Below are positions 18,438 to 27,337 of a stretch of DNA of 64,000 bases, piece by piece. This DNA comes from JACMLD01 sp038229695. Its GTDB lineage: Bacteria > Bacteroidota > Bacteroidia > Chitinophagales > Chitinophagaceae. The notes beneath the pieces are model-generated. The model did no database searches. It was not told where the DNA came from and saw nothing but the letters and a program-made list of their open reading frames with translations. The position numbers were made by a program, and so were the translations under genes. Each line of letters starts with the position of its first letter. Within the stretch, counting starts at the first letter, position 1. Where the stretch lies: assembly GCA_038229695.1 (NCBI GenBank), contig JBBROE010000006.1:1-64000 (forward strand), written 5' to 3'.

Positions 18438-19628
18438 GTGCTGGATAAAAAAAATGTTATACAAAATGAAGTGCGCACGCTGCTGGTGGGCGTAATCGGT
18501 AAAGAGCAAACGGATGAGCAGGCGCAGGAATACCTGGACGAGCTTTCGTTCCTGGCAGAGACGGCGGGGGCGATGGCAGTGAAGCGGTTTACGCAGAAGC
18601 TGCAGCAGCCTGACAGCCGCACTTTCGTGGGCAAGGGAAAACTGGAAGAGATTAGGAAATACGTGGAGAGCCGCGATATCCAGCTGGTGATTTTTGATGA
18701 TGAGCTGAGCGGGTCGCAAATCCTGAATATTGAAAAGGAGCTGAATACGATGACGATCGATCGATCGGATCTTATCCTCGATATTTTCGCCCGGAGGGCA
18801 AAAACAGCACAGGCCAAGACGCAGGTAGAGCTGGCACAGTACCAATACCTGCTGCCTAGGCTGAAGGGGATGTGGAAGCACTTGGAAAGACAGGGCGGCG
18901 GTATTGGCAGCAGGGGTCCGGGGGAAACGGAGATCGAAACCGACCGGCGTATTGTAAAAGACAAGATCACGTTGCTGCGTAAGCGGCTGGCGGAGATTGA
19001 CAAGCAGAGTTTCACCCAGCGCAAGGATCGCGGGGAGTTTATCCGGGTGGCGCTGGTGGGTTATACCAATGTAGGCAAGAGCACTATCATGAACCTGCTG
19101 AGCAAGAGCGATGTGTTTGCCGAAGATAAATTATTCGCTACGCTGGATACGACCACCCGTAAAGTGGTGTTTGAGAATACGCCGTTTCTGCTGAGCGACA
19201 CGGTGGGTTTTATCCGAAAGCTGCCGCATCACCTGGTGGAAAGTTTCAAGAGCACACTGGATGAAGTACGCGAGGCGAATATCCTGCTGCATGTCGTAGA
19301 TATGTCGCACCCCCAGCACGAAGACCATATTGCCGTGGTGAATAAGACACTACAGGAGCTGAAGGCACAGGATAAGCCCGTAATCACCATTTTTAACAAG
19401 ATGGATTTATTCGAAAAAAACCATTTTGATGAGTGGCTGGAGCCCGAGGTGAAGCAGCAGATCCTGGAAGATTTGAAGCATCGCTGGGAGACCGAGCTGC
19501 AGGGCAACTGCGTATTTATTTCTGCTATTGAAAGGAGGAACCTCGATACGTTGCGGGCCACAATACTCAACAAGGTGAAGGCTCAGTACAAGGTTCGTTA
19601 CCCTTACAAAACGGAATATTTGTACTGA
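18438..19628 (+). CDS. hflX: GTPase HflX
   Basis: A 396-residue ribosome-associated GTPase that binds the 50S subunit and can split or rescue stalled ribosomes in stress. The N-terminal HflX domain and linker contain TFVGKGKLEEI and the glycine-rich segment GGGIGSRGPGETEIETDRR near 155. The G domain has G1 GYTNVGKST near 207, G3 DTVGF and G4 NKMD. No in-frame ATG precedes the domain; the GTG at 18438 is the first plausible start, since an in-frame stop lies at 18354. The next gene starts on the last base of its stop codon (TGATG), indicating coupling. Confidence 0.95.
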   Translation: MLDKKNVIQNEVRTLLVGVIGKEQTDEQAQEYLDELSFLAETAGAMAVKRFTQKLQQPDSRTFVGKGKLEEIRKYVESRDIQLVIFDDELSGSQILNIEKELNTMTIDRSDLILDIFARRAKTAQAKTQVELAQYQYLLPRLKGMWKHLERQGGGIGSRGPGETEIETDRRIVKDKITLLRKRLAEIDKQSFTQRKDRGEFIRVALVGYTNVGKSTIMNLLSKSDVFAEDKLFATLDTTTRKVVFENTPFLLSDTVGFIRKLPHHLVESFKSTLDEVREANILLHVVDMSHPQHEDHIAVVNKTLQELKAQDKPVITIFNKMDLFEKNHFDEWLEPEVKQQILEDLKHRWETELQGNCVFISAIERRNLDTLRATILNKVKAQYKVRYPYKTEYLY

Positions 19629-19957
19629 TGGATCCATTGGTCTCCGGGTGGCATAAGGTGGCTGATTCCGAAGCTGCGCTGGATTTTAAAAGCAACGATA
19701 TCACGGAAGTGACCGTCGCGGGAAAGTCCTATTGCATTGGCAGGTGGCAGGGCAACCTTTACGGGTTTGCGCAAACCTGTCCTCATGGCGGGACCTTGCT
19801 GGCAGAAGGATACCGCGACAGTCTCGGCAATCTTGTTTGTCCGTTACACCACTATAAGTTCAACATCAGGACCGGCCGCAACAGCAGCGGCGAAGGGTAT
19901 TATCTACGGCACTGGCCGGTAGAAATAAGACCCGATGGGGTGTACTTCGGGCTGTAA
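19628..19957 (+). CDS. Rieske [2Fe-2S] domain protein
   Basis: A 109-residue single-domain Rieske ferredoxin-like protein. The cluster ligands are visible: Cys51-Pro-His53 and Cys71-Pro-Leu-His74. It has no signal peptide, so it is probably a cytoplasmic electron carrier like the small ferredoxins of oxygenase systems, but no oxygenase partner is adjacent. Its ATG overlaps the hflX stop by one base, so the two are translated from one message. A functional link to HflX is not evident. Confidence 0.9.
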   Translation: MDPLVSGWHKVADSEAALDFKSNDITEVTVAGKSYCIGRWQGNLYGFAQTCPHGGTLLAEGYRDSLGNLVCPLHHYKFNIRTGRNSSGEGYYLRHWPVEIRPDGVYFGL

Positions 19958-20024
19958 AAGCCTTCCTCGCGGGCTGCACTGTCCTCCAGCAGCTTTCATT
20001 TCATGTACTCCGGAGAATGTTTCT

Positions 20025-20906
20025 TTAGCCCAGGAAGGCCATATCGGCTTCGCTGAGTTCGATAGCGGCTGCCTGCATGTTTTCTTCAAAATGGGCCAGC
20101 GACGAAGTACCCGGGATGGGAAGCATCCAAGGTGATTTATGGAGCAGCCAGGCGATGTTGATTTGTGCTGGTGTGGCGTTGTATTTCTGGGCGATTTGCG
20201 CGATGCGGTCATCTTTTTTCGGGATCGAGTTGACCAGCGAGAAATAGGGGATAAGCGGAATTTCGTGTTCTTCGCAGACCGCGAGCACCTCTTCCCCGCC
20301 GCGGTTATCGCCGTAAGGGGATTTGAAGGTGGTGCGCTGGGCATGCCCATACATGTTTTCCACGGTGGCAATCTTGCCCATGTTCATGGCGACTTCCAGT
20401 TCAGCGGGGCTGACGTTGCTGACGCCGATATGGAGAATCTTGCCTTCTTGCTGCAGGGCAAACATGGCATCGAGCGACGCGGCAATGGGTACGCCTGAGC
20501 CAGGCATAACGCGGAAATGGACCAGTTGCACCTGGTCGATTTTCAGGGTGCGGAGGTTATTTTCGATGGAGGTGCGCAGGTTTTCCGGGCTGGCAAATGG
20601 CACCCAGCTGGTATCGGGTTTGCGGGTACAGCCGACCTTAGTGCAAATGACAAGATTGTTCGGGTAGGGGTAGAGCGCTTCGGCGATGAGGCGGTTGGTG
20701 ACATCTTCGCCGTAGTAGTCGGCGGTATCCAGGAAGTTCACGCCTTTTTCGATGGCTTTTTGCAGGATGCGGAGGGCACCGGGGCGATCGGCCGGTTCGC
20801 CGTAGATATGCTCACCGGTGAGGCGCATGGTGCCATACCCCAGGCGGTTAACGGTGAGCGGGTGGTCGGTGTTGCTGGCGATGGTGATGGTAGCCGGAAC
20901 GTGCAT
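20025..20906 (-). CDS. Aldo/keto reductase
   Basis: A 293-residue NADPH-dependent aldo/keto reductase with the complete tetrad: Asp60 (FLDTADYYG), Tyr65, Lys90 (VICTKVG) and His130 (QLVHFRV). The barrel begins with RLGYGTMRLTG and ends in a C-terminal cofactor-binding segment with PIPGTSSLAHFEENM. No signal peptide is visible, so it is cytoplasmic. Family members reduce small aldehydes and ketones; the substrate here is unknown. It converges with the Rieske gene and stands alone on its strand. Confidence 0.93.
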   Translation of the reverse strand: MHVPATITIASNTDHPLTVNRLGYGTMRLTGEHIYGEPADRPGALRILQKAIEKGVNFLDTADYYGEDVTNRLIAEALYPYPNNLVICTKVGCTRKPDTSWVPFASPENLRTSIENNLRTLKIDQVQLVHFRVMPGSGVPIAASLDAMFALQQEGKILHIGVSNVSPAELEVAMNMGKIATVENMYGHAQRTTFKSPYGDNRGGEEVLAVCEEHEIPLIPYFSLVNSIPKKDDRIAQIAQKYNATPAQINIAWLLHKSPWMLPIPGTSSLAHFEENMQAAAIELSEADMAFLG

Positions 20907-21003
20907 GGCGTAAAAATTTACAGGTAAGTCAACAAAAATAGGGGGATGCAGGCGGATAACAGGAGATTGTGCAAGGGTGCCTCGGAATAATTCTTAAAAT
21001 GAC

Positions 21004-21033
21004 TTTGTTGCTACTCAAAAAAGCTTATTTTTG
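21004..21033 (+). promoter_or_regulatory. Bacteroidetes-type promoter of tRNA-Asn
   Basis: TTTG at 21004-21007 and TATTTTTG at 21026-21033, separated by 18 bases, match the -33/-7 consensus of the Bacteroidetes primary sigma factor. A small hairpin ACCCC-TCA-GGGGT (21036-21048) lies between the promoter and the tRNA. Confidence 0.7.
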
Positions 21034-21051
21034 CCACCCCTCAGGGGTTAC

Positions 21052-21125
21052 TCCTCCTTAGCTCAGTTGGTTAGAGCATCTGACTGTTAATCAGAGGGTC
21101 TCTGGTTCAAGTCCAGAAGGGGGAG
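21052..21125 (+). tRNA. tRNA-Asn (GTT)
   Basis: A 74-base cloverleaf: acceptor TCCTCCT / AGGGGGA (one T-G pair), anticodon stem TCTGA/TCAGA with loop CTGTTAA (anticodon GTT), a T arm with normal TTCAAGT loop, and discriminator G. CCA is not encoded. Its 5' half is almost identical to the CAU tRNA at 17331. Confidence 0.95.
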
Positions 21126-21136
21126 CAGGTGATCAG

Positions 21137-21169
21137 GCACTTATGACTATTCAGTTATAGGTGCTTTTT
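21137..21169 (+). terminator. Intrinsic terminator of tRNA-Asn
   Basis: A 12-base stem GCACTTATGACT / AGTTATAGGTGC with two G-T pairs and a 4-base loop, followed by five T residues. Confidence 0.8.
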
Positions 21170-21260
21170 CGTTTACATACCATTTAGATCAAAATATTAG
21201 ATGGAAAGTAGGTTAAGGCAGGGTTTAATGAATTGTTTATACCGCCCTACGCTTTCTACC

Positions 21261-22268
21261 TTACTGATTTAACCTCCATGAGTCCTTCCAGGCAATTACT
21301 GCGGTATCGTTGACAAAGTATAATGGCAGCCAGACATAGCGCGAATTTTCAAGGTCCGTTTTATTCCACCTGTCAGCTAAAAAGATAAACTCATCAGGGT
21401 TGTTTTGCAGCTTTAGCACAAACGTACTTTGTGTATTAAAGCTGGTAGGTGCGTCGGTACCAACGCAGGGGTTGTACAGTTCCGTCCATTTGCCCATAAT
21501 ACTGTCCGCAACGCATAATAAGGCAGCGTTAGGATCCCAGCCGCTGCAGGCTGACGTGATGAGATAGTATTTTCCTTTACGTTTGAACAGTGCTGGCGCT
21601 TCCCTGCTCTTGTTGATTAACAGGCGGATCTCGTGGCCGCTCGCACTCAGGTAATCGTCGGACAACTGGCTGATGTGCATTACTTTATTGTCTTCCGAAG
21701 AAAAAATCTGGTAGGCTGTGCCATTGTCATCTTTAAATAAAGTTTGGTCTTTGCTCATTTGATTATTAGGACGAAAACTGGTTAGATAGGTGTATGGGCC
21801 TTCAGGCCTGTTACTCACTGCTACCCCTGCTCTGCCAAGACCGTAATCCCGCGCATCTATATGCAACCACATGACGAATTTTTTGGTTTTGTCATTGTAA
21901 ATTACTTTTGGACGCTCCAGCACTTTGCTGGTGTGCAGGTCATGACCAGGGTTGGTCTTATCAGGCGCTAATGCTACGCCTTCATATTTCCAGTCGGTGA
22001 GATTTTTAGAGGAATAGCAGGAAACGCCACCGGCATCCGTGCGGTAACATTCCCAGCTTTGGCCTGGTACCAGCCAGGTCCGGCCTTGTTTGATTTCACC
22101 AAACAAATAATAGGTGCCGTGATGAAACAGTATACCTGCGCCGTGGGCATTAATGGGGTGGTTGTCCACATCGTACCAGATTTTTCCAGGCTGGAAGGCT
22201 TTTGTATTGGTTTGTGCATAACAAACAATACAGAGAAAAGCCAATGGTAAGGCAAAAAGTAATTTCAT
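21261..22268 (-). CDS. GH43-like glycosidase resembling exo-galactanases (subfamily 24/34)
   Basis: A 335-residue secreted enzyme. The ATG at 22268 is chosen because it begins the signal peptide (MKLLFALPLAFLCIVCYAQ); an ATG at 22301 would add 11 residues before it. The propeller starts with GKIWYDVDNHPINAHGAGIL, where canonical GH43 enzymes have an Asp base (DP motif). The AHGxGIL and YYLFGE motifs match the galactan 1,3-beta-galactosidase-type subfamilies, known for lacking the standard base. RPKVIYND and SREAPALFKRKGKYYL supply the other conserved acidic positions (Glu in REAPALF as likely acid). The likely substrate is an arabinogalactan side chain. It is monocistronic beside tRNA-Asn. 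Confidence 0.8.
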   Translation of the reverse strand: MKLLFALPLAFLCIVCYAQTNTKAFQPGKIWYDVDNHPINAHGAGILFHHGTYYLFGEIKQGRTWLVPGQSWECYRTDAGGVSCYSSKNLTDWKYEGVALAPDKTNPGHDLHTSKVLERPKVIYNDKTKKFVMWLHIDARDYGLGRAGVAVSNRPEGPYTYLTSFRPNNQMSKDQTLFKDDNGTAYQIFSSEDNKVMHISQLSDDYLSASGHEIRLLINKSREAPALFKRKGKYYLITSACSGWDPNAALLCVADSIMGKWTELYNPCVGTDAPTSFNTQSTFVLKLQNNPDEFIFLADRWNKTDLENSRYVWLPLYFVNDTAVIAWKDSWRLNQ

Positions 22269-22392
22269 ATGTGCGCTTTCGGTAAATATTTGTGCATCCA
22301 TGCTTCACTTTATTTCTAAAAAGTCGCATCGCTTTCATTTATCAGCATTGCGATGGACGGCCACTATTTCTATCCTGGCATCAAACTTTCAA

Positions 22393-22887
22393 TTAACAGC
22401 AGCAACCGGGACCGCAACTTTCGTTATCTAGGGGGAGGGGCCGGCCTTGCTGCAATTCACGAGGCGTTGCCTCGCGGACAGCAACAACCCTGACATGGAA
22501 ATAAAGGGTTTTTCCGGCGAGCGGATGATTGCCGTCGAGTAGCACCATATCCTCATCCACGGCAATTACTTCCATCTCAACGCCGTCACCTCTTTCTACC
22601 TTCATGCCTTGTTGGAGTTGTTCTCCACCGGCCGGAAACTCTTCCCTGCTTACTGAAATAATTAACTGTTTGTTATAGTCACCATAACCTTCCCCGGGTT
22701 CCAGTATTATTTCTTTCTCTTCATTAATTGTCGTCGCTTCCATAGCTGCTTCCAATACGGGCAAAATATTTCCGGCACCCTGCAGATATTGCAGGGGCTC
22801 AAAATCTACGTTGCTGTCTACGATACTCCCGTCGCTGTCATTTACGCGATAGTAAATACTGACAATGCTGTTTTTTCTAACCGCCAT
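22393..22887 (-). CDS. SlyD-like FKBP-type peptidyl-prolyl isomerase
   Basis: A 164-residue FKBP. The ATG at 22887 (MAVRKNSIVSIYYRV) is preferred over the start at 22962 because the fold begins there. The order is a first FKBP half (QYLQGAGNILPVLEAAMEA), the insert-in-flap domain (IILEPGEGYGDYNKQLI), and closure with LLDGNHPLAGKTLYFHVRVV. The Cys-rich tail (ESCGPGCCC) resembles the metal-binding end of SlyD. It is cytoplasmic and acts as a proline isomerase and folding helper, possibly handling nickel or other metals. A small ORF ends 10 bases upstream on the same strand. Confidence 0.9.
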   Translation of the reverse strand: MAVRKNSIVSIYYRVNDSDGSIVDSNVDFEPLQYLQGAGNILPVLEAAMEATTINEEKEIILEPGEGYGDYNKQLIISVSREEFPAGGEQLQQGMKVERGDGVEMEVIAVDEDMVLLDGNHPLAGKTLYFHVRVVAVREATPRELQQGRPLPLDNESCGPGCCC

Positions 22888-22897
22888 GCTTATTGTT

Positions 22898-23026
22898 TTA
22901 ATCCGCGTAAGAAATTCTGGTAATTTTATCCTTGGCTTCGGCAGGAGTAGCGTCACCAGCATCCAGCAACGATTGCTGCCGAAGAAATTCCATGTGTCCG
23001 TGCATTAACGCATGATATATTTTCAT
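22898..23026 (-). CDS. Possible 42-residue small protein upstream of the FKBP gene
   Basis: An ATG at 23026 opens a 42-codon frame ending in TAA at 22898, ten bases before the FKBP start. The peptide (MKIYHALMHGHMEFLRQQSL... ITRISYAD) is charged, lacks low complexity and would form an amphipathic helix. It has no signal peptide and I do not recognise a family. The tight spacing suggests co-translation with the isomerase. It could also be a chance ORF. Confidence 0.35.
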   Translation of the reverse strand: MKIYHALMHGHMEFLRQQSLLDAGDATPAEAKDKITRISYAD

Positions 23027-23069
23027 GGGGCTGTTTTCGGGAAATCAAATGATATTGAGCAACCTGTGT

Positions 23070-25784
23070 TTAATGAATACGGATAGTCAGGGTCTGGTTG
23101 GTCCGGATGTGTATCGGCCTGGCAAACCCCAGCAAAATATCGTTTTCATCCTGCCGCAGGGTGAAGGGTATTTTTTGAGCGCCTATCTTTATTACTATCG
23201 CTTTTATTACCTGCCGATCAGTTGATGGTAAGCTTATCTGCTGCAAACGCAGCGCTCCATACTTTATGTTCATCCGATGGACCTGTTTACCATTTTGGAT
23301 TTGCTGGGAATAGCTACCCCAGCCCCCGGCTGTTACAAACGGCGCTTTGAAATTTTCTTTGTCCCACTTTGGCGCAAACCGGATAAATCCTTTTGGCCCA
23401 TGATATTCAAAACCGCAGGCGGTAATGAATGTGCCGTAACTTGCCATTGCACGGGCATAATGATCGCTGCACTCAATTTCATTAAACGGGTTTCGCTTAA
23501 AGGCATGATACCGGTCATGGATCATCCTGGTGAGTACCAGCGCCTCATCCGTCATTCCTTCCGCCATCAGGTGACTCGCAACCTGGTGTTCGAAGCCGCT
23601 CATACATTCGTTAAAATATCCCAGCTGCCAGGCCTTATTTTCTCCATAGGGATTACTGTCATTTTTTGGATTGGTATTCATAATCATACCCCCTTCGCCA
23701 GCCAGCGCGTAAGGACGCCCTCCAGTGTGTTCTTTTATATAGGGACCAACATCGGGCGTAAAATTATATTTCCACAAAGACGTTAAGGCTGTCTTAGTTT
23801 TTGCTTCATCCAGTATCCTGCCCAACCCGGCCTGGAATGCCCAGCTTTGTCCGTATACCTGATCGATATGGCAGGTATTGTATGATCCGATACTCTTTTT
23901 TCCGTCCTGTTCATTCGGCCGATGAATGAAATATTCGCCGTTGAATAATTTATCTTCCATGTTTTTTCTTCCCTTGTCAACGTAGGCCCGGCAAACTTGG
24001 GAAAATGGGATGTCATTCATCTCATCCGCCATCTTTTCGCCAGCCTTCACCGCCGCAATGCACAAGCCCACAATCCATGCTATTTCTCCCTTCCAAACGG
24101 CATCCAATGTGTTTTCCATGGGCGTATCTTCCATGCCATCTTTATTTTTATCCTGGTTGATGACAAATTGAACAGCTTTTTTAATCTTCGCCCAGTTTCG
24201 CCGAAGAAATTGATTGTCGGCACTCATCTGGTGTTCGCGGTATATCCGAAGCACGGTGCCGGCTTGTCCGTCAATAGCGGGTTGTTTTGCCGCTTCACCC
24301 CTATACCAAATCATGCCGGTGTCATCTGCAAATGCCAGTCCCAGGTCAACCCGTTCGCGGGTGTCTCTTTCCAGGGCAGGAAAAATTCTGCCAACGGCCT
24401 GTGCGTATTGCCAGACATGGGTACAGGTGCCCGGGCAGCAACCGACACCTTCCCAGGCATAAAACCTACCGGAGCTGAAACGGTGGCAGGTGGTTGTTGC
24501 CAACGTGGAGATATTTGAAAATGTTCTTTCCAGAAACCACCACGGTAAGGTGGAATCGTACCAGGTATTTTTCCAGCGTTTGGTTTGGGCCGATAGCTTT
24601 TTAAAGTGCTGCGCGATATACTGTGCTACCGAACCAGCGGATGTAAATTTATTTTGGTAGTAACGCCCGTCACCGTCGATACCCTTTAAGGAAAAGTGAG
24701 GGAAATGCCAGGTAATCGCAAAATTGGACATGATATGCTTGCCAGGCAGCAGTTGGTGATGATTGCTGACGGCGCCTATCAGCTTTTCATCGGGTGCTTT
24801 TACCGTTTCATTACCGGCGACCTGGTCAAAGCTGTCTTCGGACAACTGCAGGGATACATCCGTAATAAGTTTAGCTGTCTCGTGTAATGAGGCAATGCAC
24901 AGGCTTCCATAATCCGGCTGATTCATGATATCCGTCGTGAAATTCTTTTTATTACGCACTCCGGCTTCAACGGCATAAAAACCTTTTGCCGAGCGGCTTT
25001 TGTTAAATCGTTCCTGGGAATCTGCTTGTGCAGAAAATATTCCCGCTTTATTTTCCAGCCACCCGAGGACCGATATTGCTACCGGCGTTGTTGTCTTGTT
25101 AGTGACGTGGAACGAAAAAATGGTAGCCGGTAAGCCTGAATGTTGTTCATCCAGTGCAATAAAGGGTGAGTATACCTGTAAAGAGATTTCTACCGGAAGG
25201 GTATCATCAATATACCGGATAGTCGCTACCGGGTAAGTCGCTTCAAAAGCGATCTCTGTCCACATGCCGGCTACGGCATCCTTTTCCTCAAATTTCCTTA
25301 TGACCGTTTTGCCGTCCCACACAATCTTTATAGCAAAGCCCTGTTCCAGCGGATAAATATTTTTGGCAGGCGCTATATAGGCGGAACCGTCCCGGGGAAG
25401 AATCTTTCTTTTTGATCCCAGGACCTCGCTGTCCGTGGCAACTTCTTTTGACTCTATGCCCTCCTGGTTTTTATTAAAAATGTCCCAGAGCCATAAACGG
25501 CCATCGCCTCGTAAGTAAACGGTACCGCAGTTAATGCCCCCGGCTGGCATGCCGATGTATTGTAATTCGTTTTTACTTTGGAGGTAAGTGGTCACCGTTC
25601 CTCTTCTGTACAATGACTTTACCCATTCGGGGTCTAATTTTTTATCTGCTGGAATTTTTCCGTTTCCCGTTTCGCCCGGCGCAAAAGGTCCCGCAACAGC
25701 CGGCATACGAGCTGCCATGAAAGCTGCTGAAAGAATGGTTGTTTGCTTTAAAAAACTTCGTCGCCTAATGCGGTTAAAAGTCAT
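23070..25784 (-). CDS. Tat-exported GH116-family glucosidase (GBA2-like)
   Basis: A 904-residue protein with a twin-arginine signal (RRRSFLKQTTILSAAFMAA), so it is exported folded. The N-terminal beta-sandwich domain carries the GH116 hallmark IGMPAGGINCGTVYLRGDGR followed by LWLWDIFN near 80-105. The C-terminal alpha6 barrel (about 400-850) contains WEGVGCCPGTCTHVW, likely with the nucleophile Glu, and NTLDAVWKGEIAW, likely with the acid/base Asp. The family removes beta-glucose or beta-xylose from glucosides or glucosylceramide-type lipids. The residue assignments are from family memory, not an alignment. No SusC/D is adjacent. Confidence 0.88.
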   Translation of the reverse strand: MTFNRIRRRSFLKQTTILSAAFMAARMPAVAGPFAPGETGNGKIPADKKLDPEWVKSLYRRGTVTTYLQSKNELQYIGMPAGGINCGTVYLRGDGRLWLWDIFNKNQEGIESKEVATDSEVLGSKRKILPRDGSAYIAPAKNIYPLEQGFAIKIVWDGKTVIRKFEEKDAVAGMWTEIAFEATYPVATIRYIDDTLPVEISLQVYSPFIALDEQHSGLPATIFSFHVTNKTTTPVAISVLGWLENKAGIFSAQADSQERFNKSRSAKGFYAVEAGVRNKKNFTTDIMNQPDYGSLCIASLHETAKLITDVSLQLSEDSFDQVAGNETVKAPDEKLIGAVSNHHQLLPGKHIMSNFAITWHFPHFSLKGIDGDGRYYQNKFTSAGSVAQYIAQHFKKLSAQTKRWKNTWYDSTLPWWFLERTFSNISTLATTTCHRFSSGRFYAWEGVGCCPGTCTHVWQYAQAVGRIFPALERDTRERVDLGLAFADDTGMIWYRGEAAKQPAIDGQAGTVLRIYREHQMSADNQFLRRNWAKIKKAVQFVINQDKNKDGMEDTPMENTLDAVWKGEIAWIVGLCIAAVKAGEKMADEMNDIPFSQVCRAYVDKGRKNMEDKLFNGEYFIHRPNEQDGKKSIGSYNTCHIDQVYGQSWAFQAGLGRILDEAKTKTALTSLWKYNFTPDVGPYIKEHTGGRPYALAGEGGMIMNTNPKNDSNPYGENKAWQLGYFNECMSGFEHQVASHLMAEGMTDEALVLTRMIHDRYHAFKRNPFNEIECSDHYARAMASYGTFITACGFEYHGPKGFIRFAPKWDKENFKAPFVTAGGWGSYSQQIQNGKQVHRMNIKYGALRLQQISLPSTDRQVIKAIVIKIGAQKIPFTLRQDENDILLGFARPIHIRTNQTLTIRIH

Positions 25785-25926
25785 TGTATATAATTGTTCG
25801 CTGTCTCACTTGCTTTAAAGTTCCTCATTCTTTTTTATTTGCCCATAAAATCTGAACAGCGTTTATTTCAGGCGCCGTCGGGTAACTATAGTTTCCGCAT
25901 AGTATACGCCGGTAGTGGCCACGTGA

Positions 25927-27129
25927 CTAGTCCTTACAGCTTAATATTTTTTGGAACAATTTAACCGTCTGCTTTTTATTCGATTTAATAATATCCACCC
26001 GGTAACAATGATTAAATTCTGCGAATTCCTGTATACCAACAGCCAATTTTGCCAGGTCAGCATCACGCAACTCCACTGCTTCAACATGCAGGTTTTGAAT
26101 TATGAGCGCTTTATTTTTCCTATCGGCAGCGGCATCCATCCTGCCGACGAACACGTCGCCCACAAGCAGCGGAAGGCAGAAATAACCGTATTCCCGTTTG
26201 GCTGCCGGTACAAAGCATTCGATCTGGTAATCGAAATTAAAGAATTCGCGTAGCCGGTGACGGAATACATTCAGCGGGTCGAAGGGGGAGAGCACAAAGG
26301 CATCTCCGGCAAGTCTGATCTTTTTGTGGCGGTACTCCGGTAACATGTAGAGCGGGCTTTTCAGTCCTTCTACCGTCACTTCGCAAACCAGCCCACGGTC
26401 CACCATACCCTTCAGTTCCTCTTTAATGGTATGCTTCGCCAGCCGCGCATTCCAGGCCATCTCTTTGGCATAGGCAATACCCAGCGACTTCAGCGTTCGG
26501 AGAATAATATGCCGGCTGAATTCGGGCATCGACGGCTTCGTCTTATCTGTGTGGGCAGGAACAATATTGGTGGTAAGGTCGTACAGCTTATGAAAGTCTT
26601 TCTTCCGCGTCGTCAGCAACTGCCCGCTCATGTGCAGGCGTTCCAGCGCCACTTTCGACGGGCGCCAGTCCCACCAACCCGAACTTTTTTCCACGCGGGC
26701 GTTGTCGAAGTCTTTGGCTCCCAACGGGCCTTCGCGTCCAATCCGGTCGAGGATCTTTTGCATGAGATGAAGTTCCGGTTGCGGCAGAGCGGCGTATTTC
26801 GCTACATAGTTATCGTGGATAGGTATGGAATACCTGAACTCAGCCATGGGCATAAAGCCGGAGTCGCGTGTCCAGAATTCATAAATCCGCCCTTCCTGCT
26901 GTAACTCCTCCAGCCAGGCGGTTTGGTACCCGGGCACCCGGGTAGCCAGCGCATGGTGATGCGCCCGCTCCACCACGTAATTCGTATCTACCTGGATAAA
27001 TCCCAATTGATCGATCACCTTGTACACCGCTTCCGGACCCCGTCCAAACTGCCCGTTACGGGAGAGGCCGGCAGCATGCAGGATAATTTCCCGCGCCCGG
27101 GCTTTGGGAAGCATGATCGGTTTCTTCAT
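25927..27129 (-). CDS. YcaQ/AlkZ-family DNA glycosylase (winged-helix)
   Basis: A 400-residue protein of the HTH_42/YcaQ family, which unhooks interstrand crosslinks and bulky N-alkyl adducts from DNA. The ATG at 27129 (MKKPIMLPKARAREIIL) is used; a GTG at 27180 would add 17 residues. The catalytic QxD motif is present in LGFIQVDTNYVVERAHHHAL near 55. RIYEFWTRDSGFMP, winged-helix segments and a C-terminal beta domain (SPFDPLNVFRHRLREFF) follow. It is cytoplasmic. No mobile or toxin genes are nearby, so it is probably a housekeeping repair enzyme. Confidence 0.88.
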   Translation of the reverse strand: MKKPIMLPKARAREIILHAAGLSRNGQFGRGPEAVYKVIDQLGFIQVDTNYVVERAHHHALATRVPGYQTAWLEELQQEGRIYEFWTRDSGFMPMAEFRYSIPIHDNYVAKYAALPQPELHLMQKILDRIGREGPLGAKDFDNARVEKSSGWWDWRPSKVALERLHMSGQLLTTRKKDFHKLYDLTTNIVPAHTDKTKPSMPEFSRHIILRTLKSLGIAYAKEMAWNARLAKHTIKEELKGMVDRGLVCEVTVEGLKSPLYMLPEYRHKKIRLAGDAFVLSPFDPLNVFRHRLREFFNFDYQIECFVPAAKREYGYFCLPLLVGDVFVGRMDAAADRKNKALIIQNLHVEAVELRDADLAKLAVGIQEFAEFNHCYRVDIIKSNKKQTVKLFQKILSCKD

Positions 27130-27337
27130 CAAGAAATAGTAGATTTTGCCGCCCGTATGTACAACCGATTTTCGATTCACTTCCGACGCGCGGTCACCAT
27201 TTGACGGCCTCCTATAAAGTTAACCCGGAAGCACTAACGCCATTTCAGTAATTTGGGTAAGATATGACGAGAAGCATGAAACACTGGCGGAAAACGTATT
27301 GGCGATGGATACAGGCGGCGCGCGGCATCACGATGTA

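Noticed and set aside
18239..19024. Minus-strand 261-codon frame over hflX
   Set aside because: Ser/Leu/Arg-rich shadow of a clear hflX gene.
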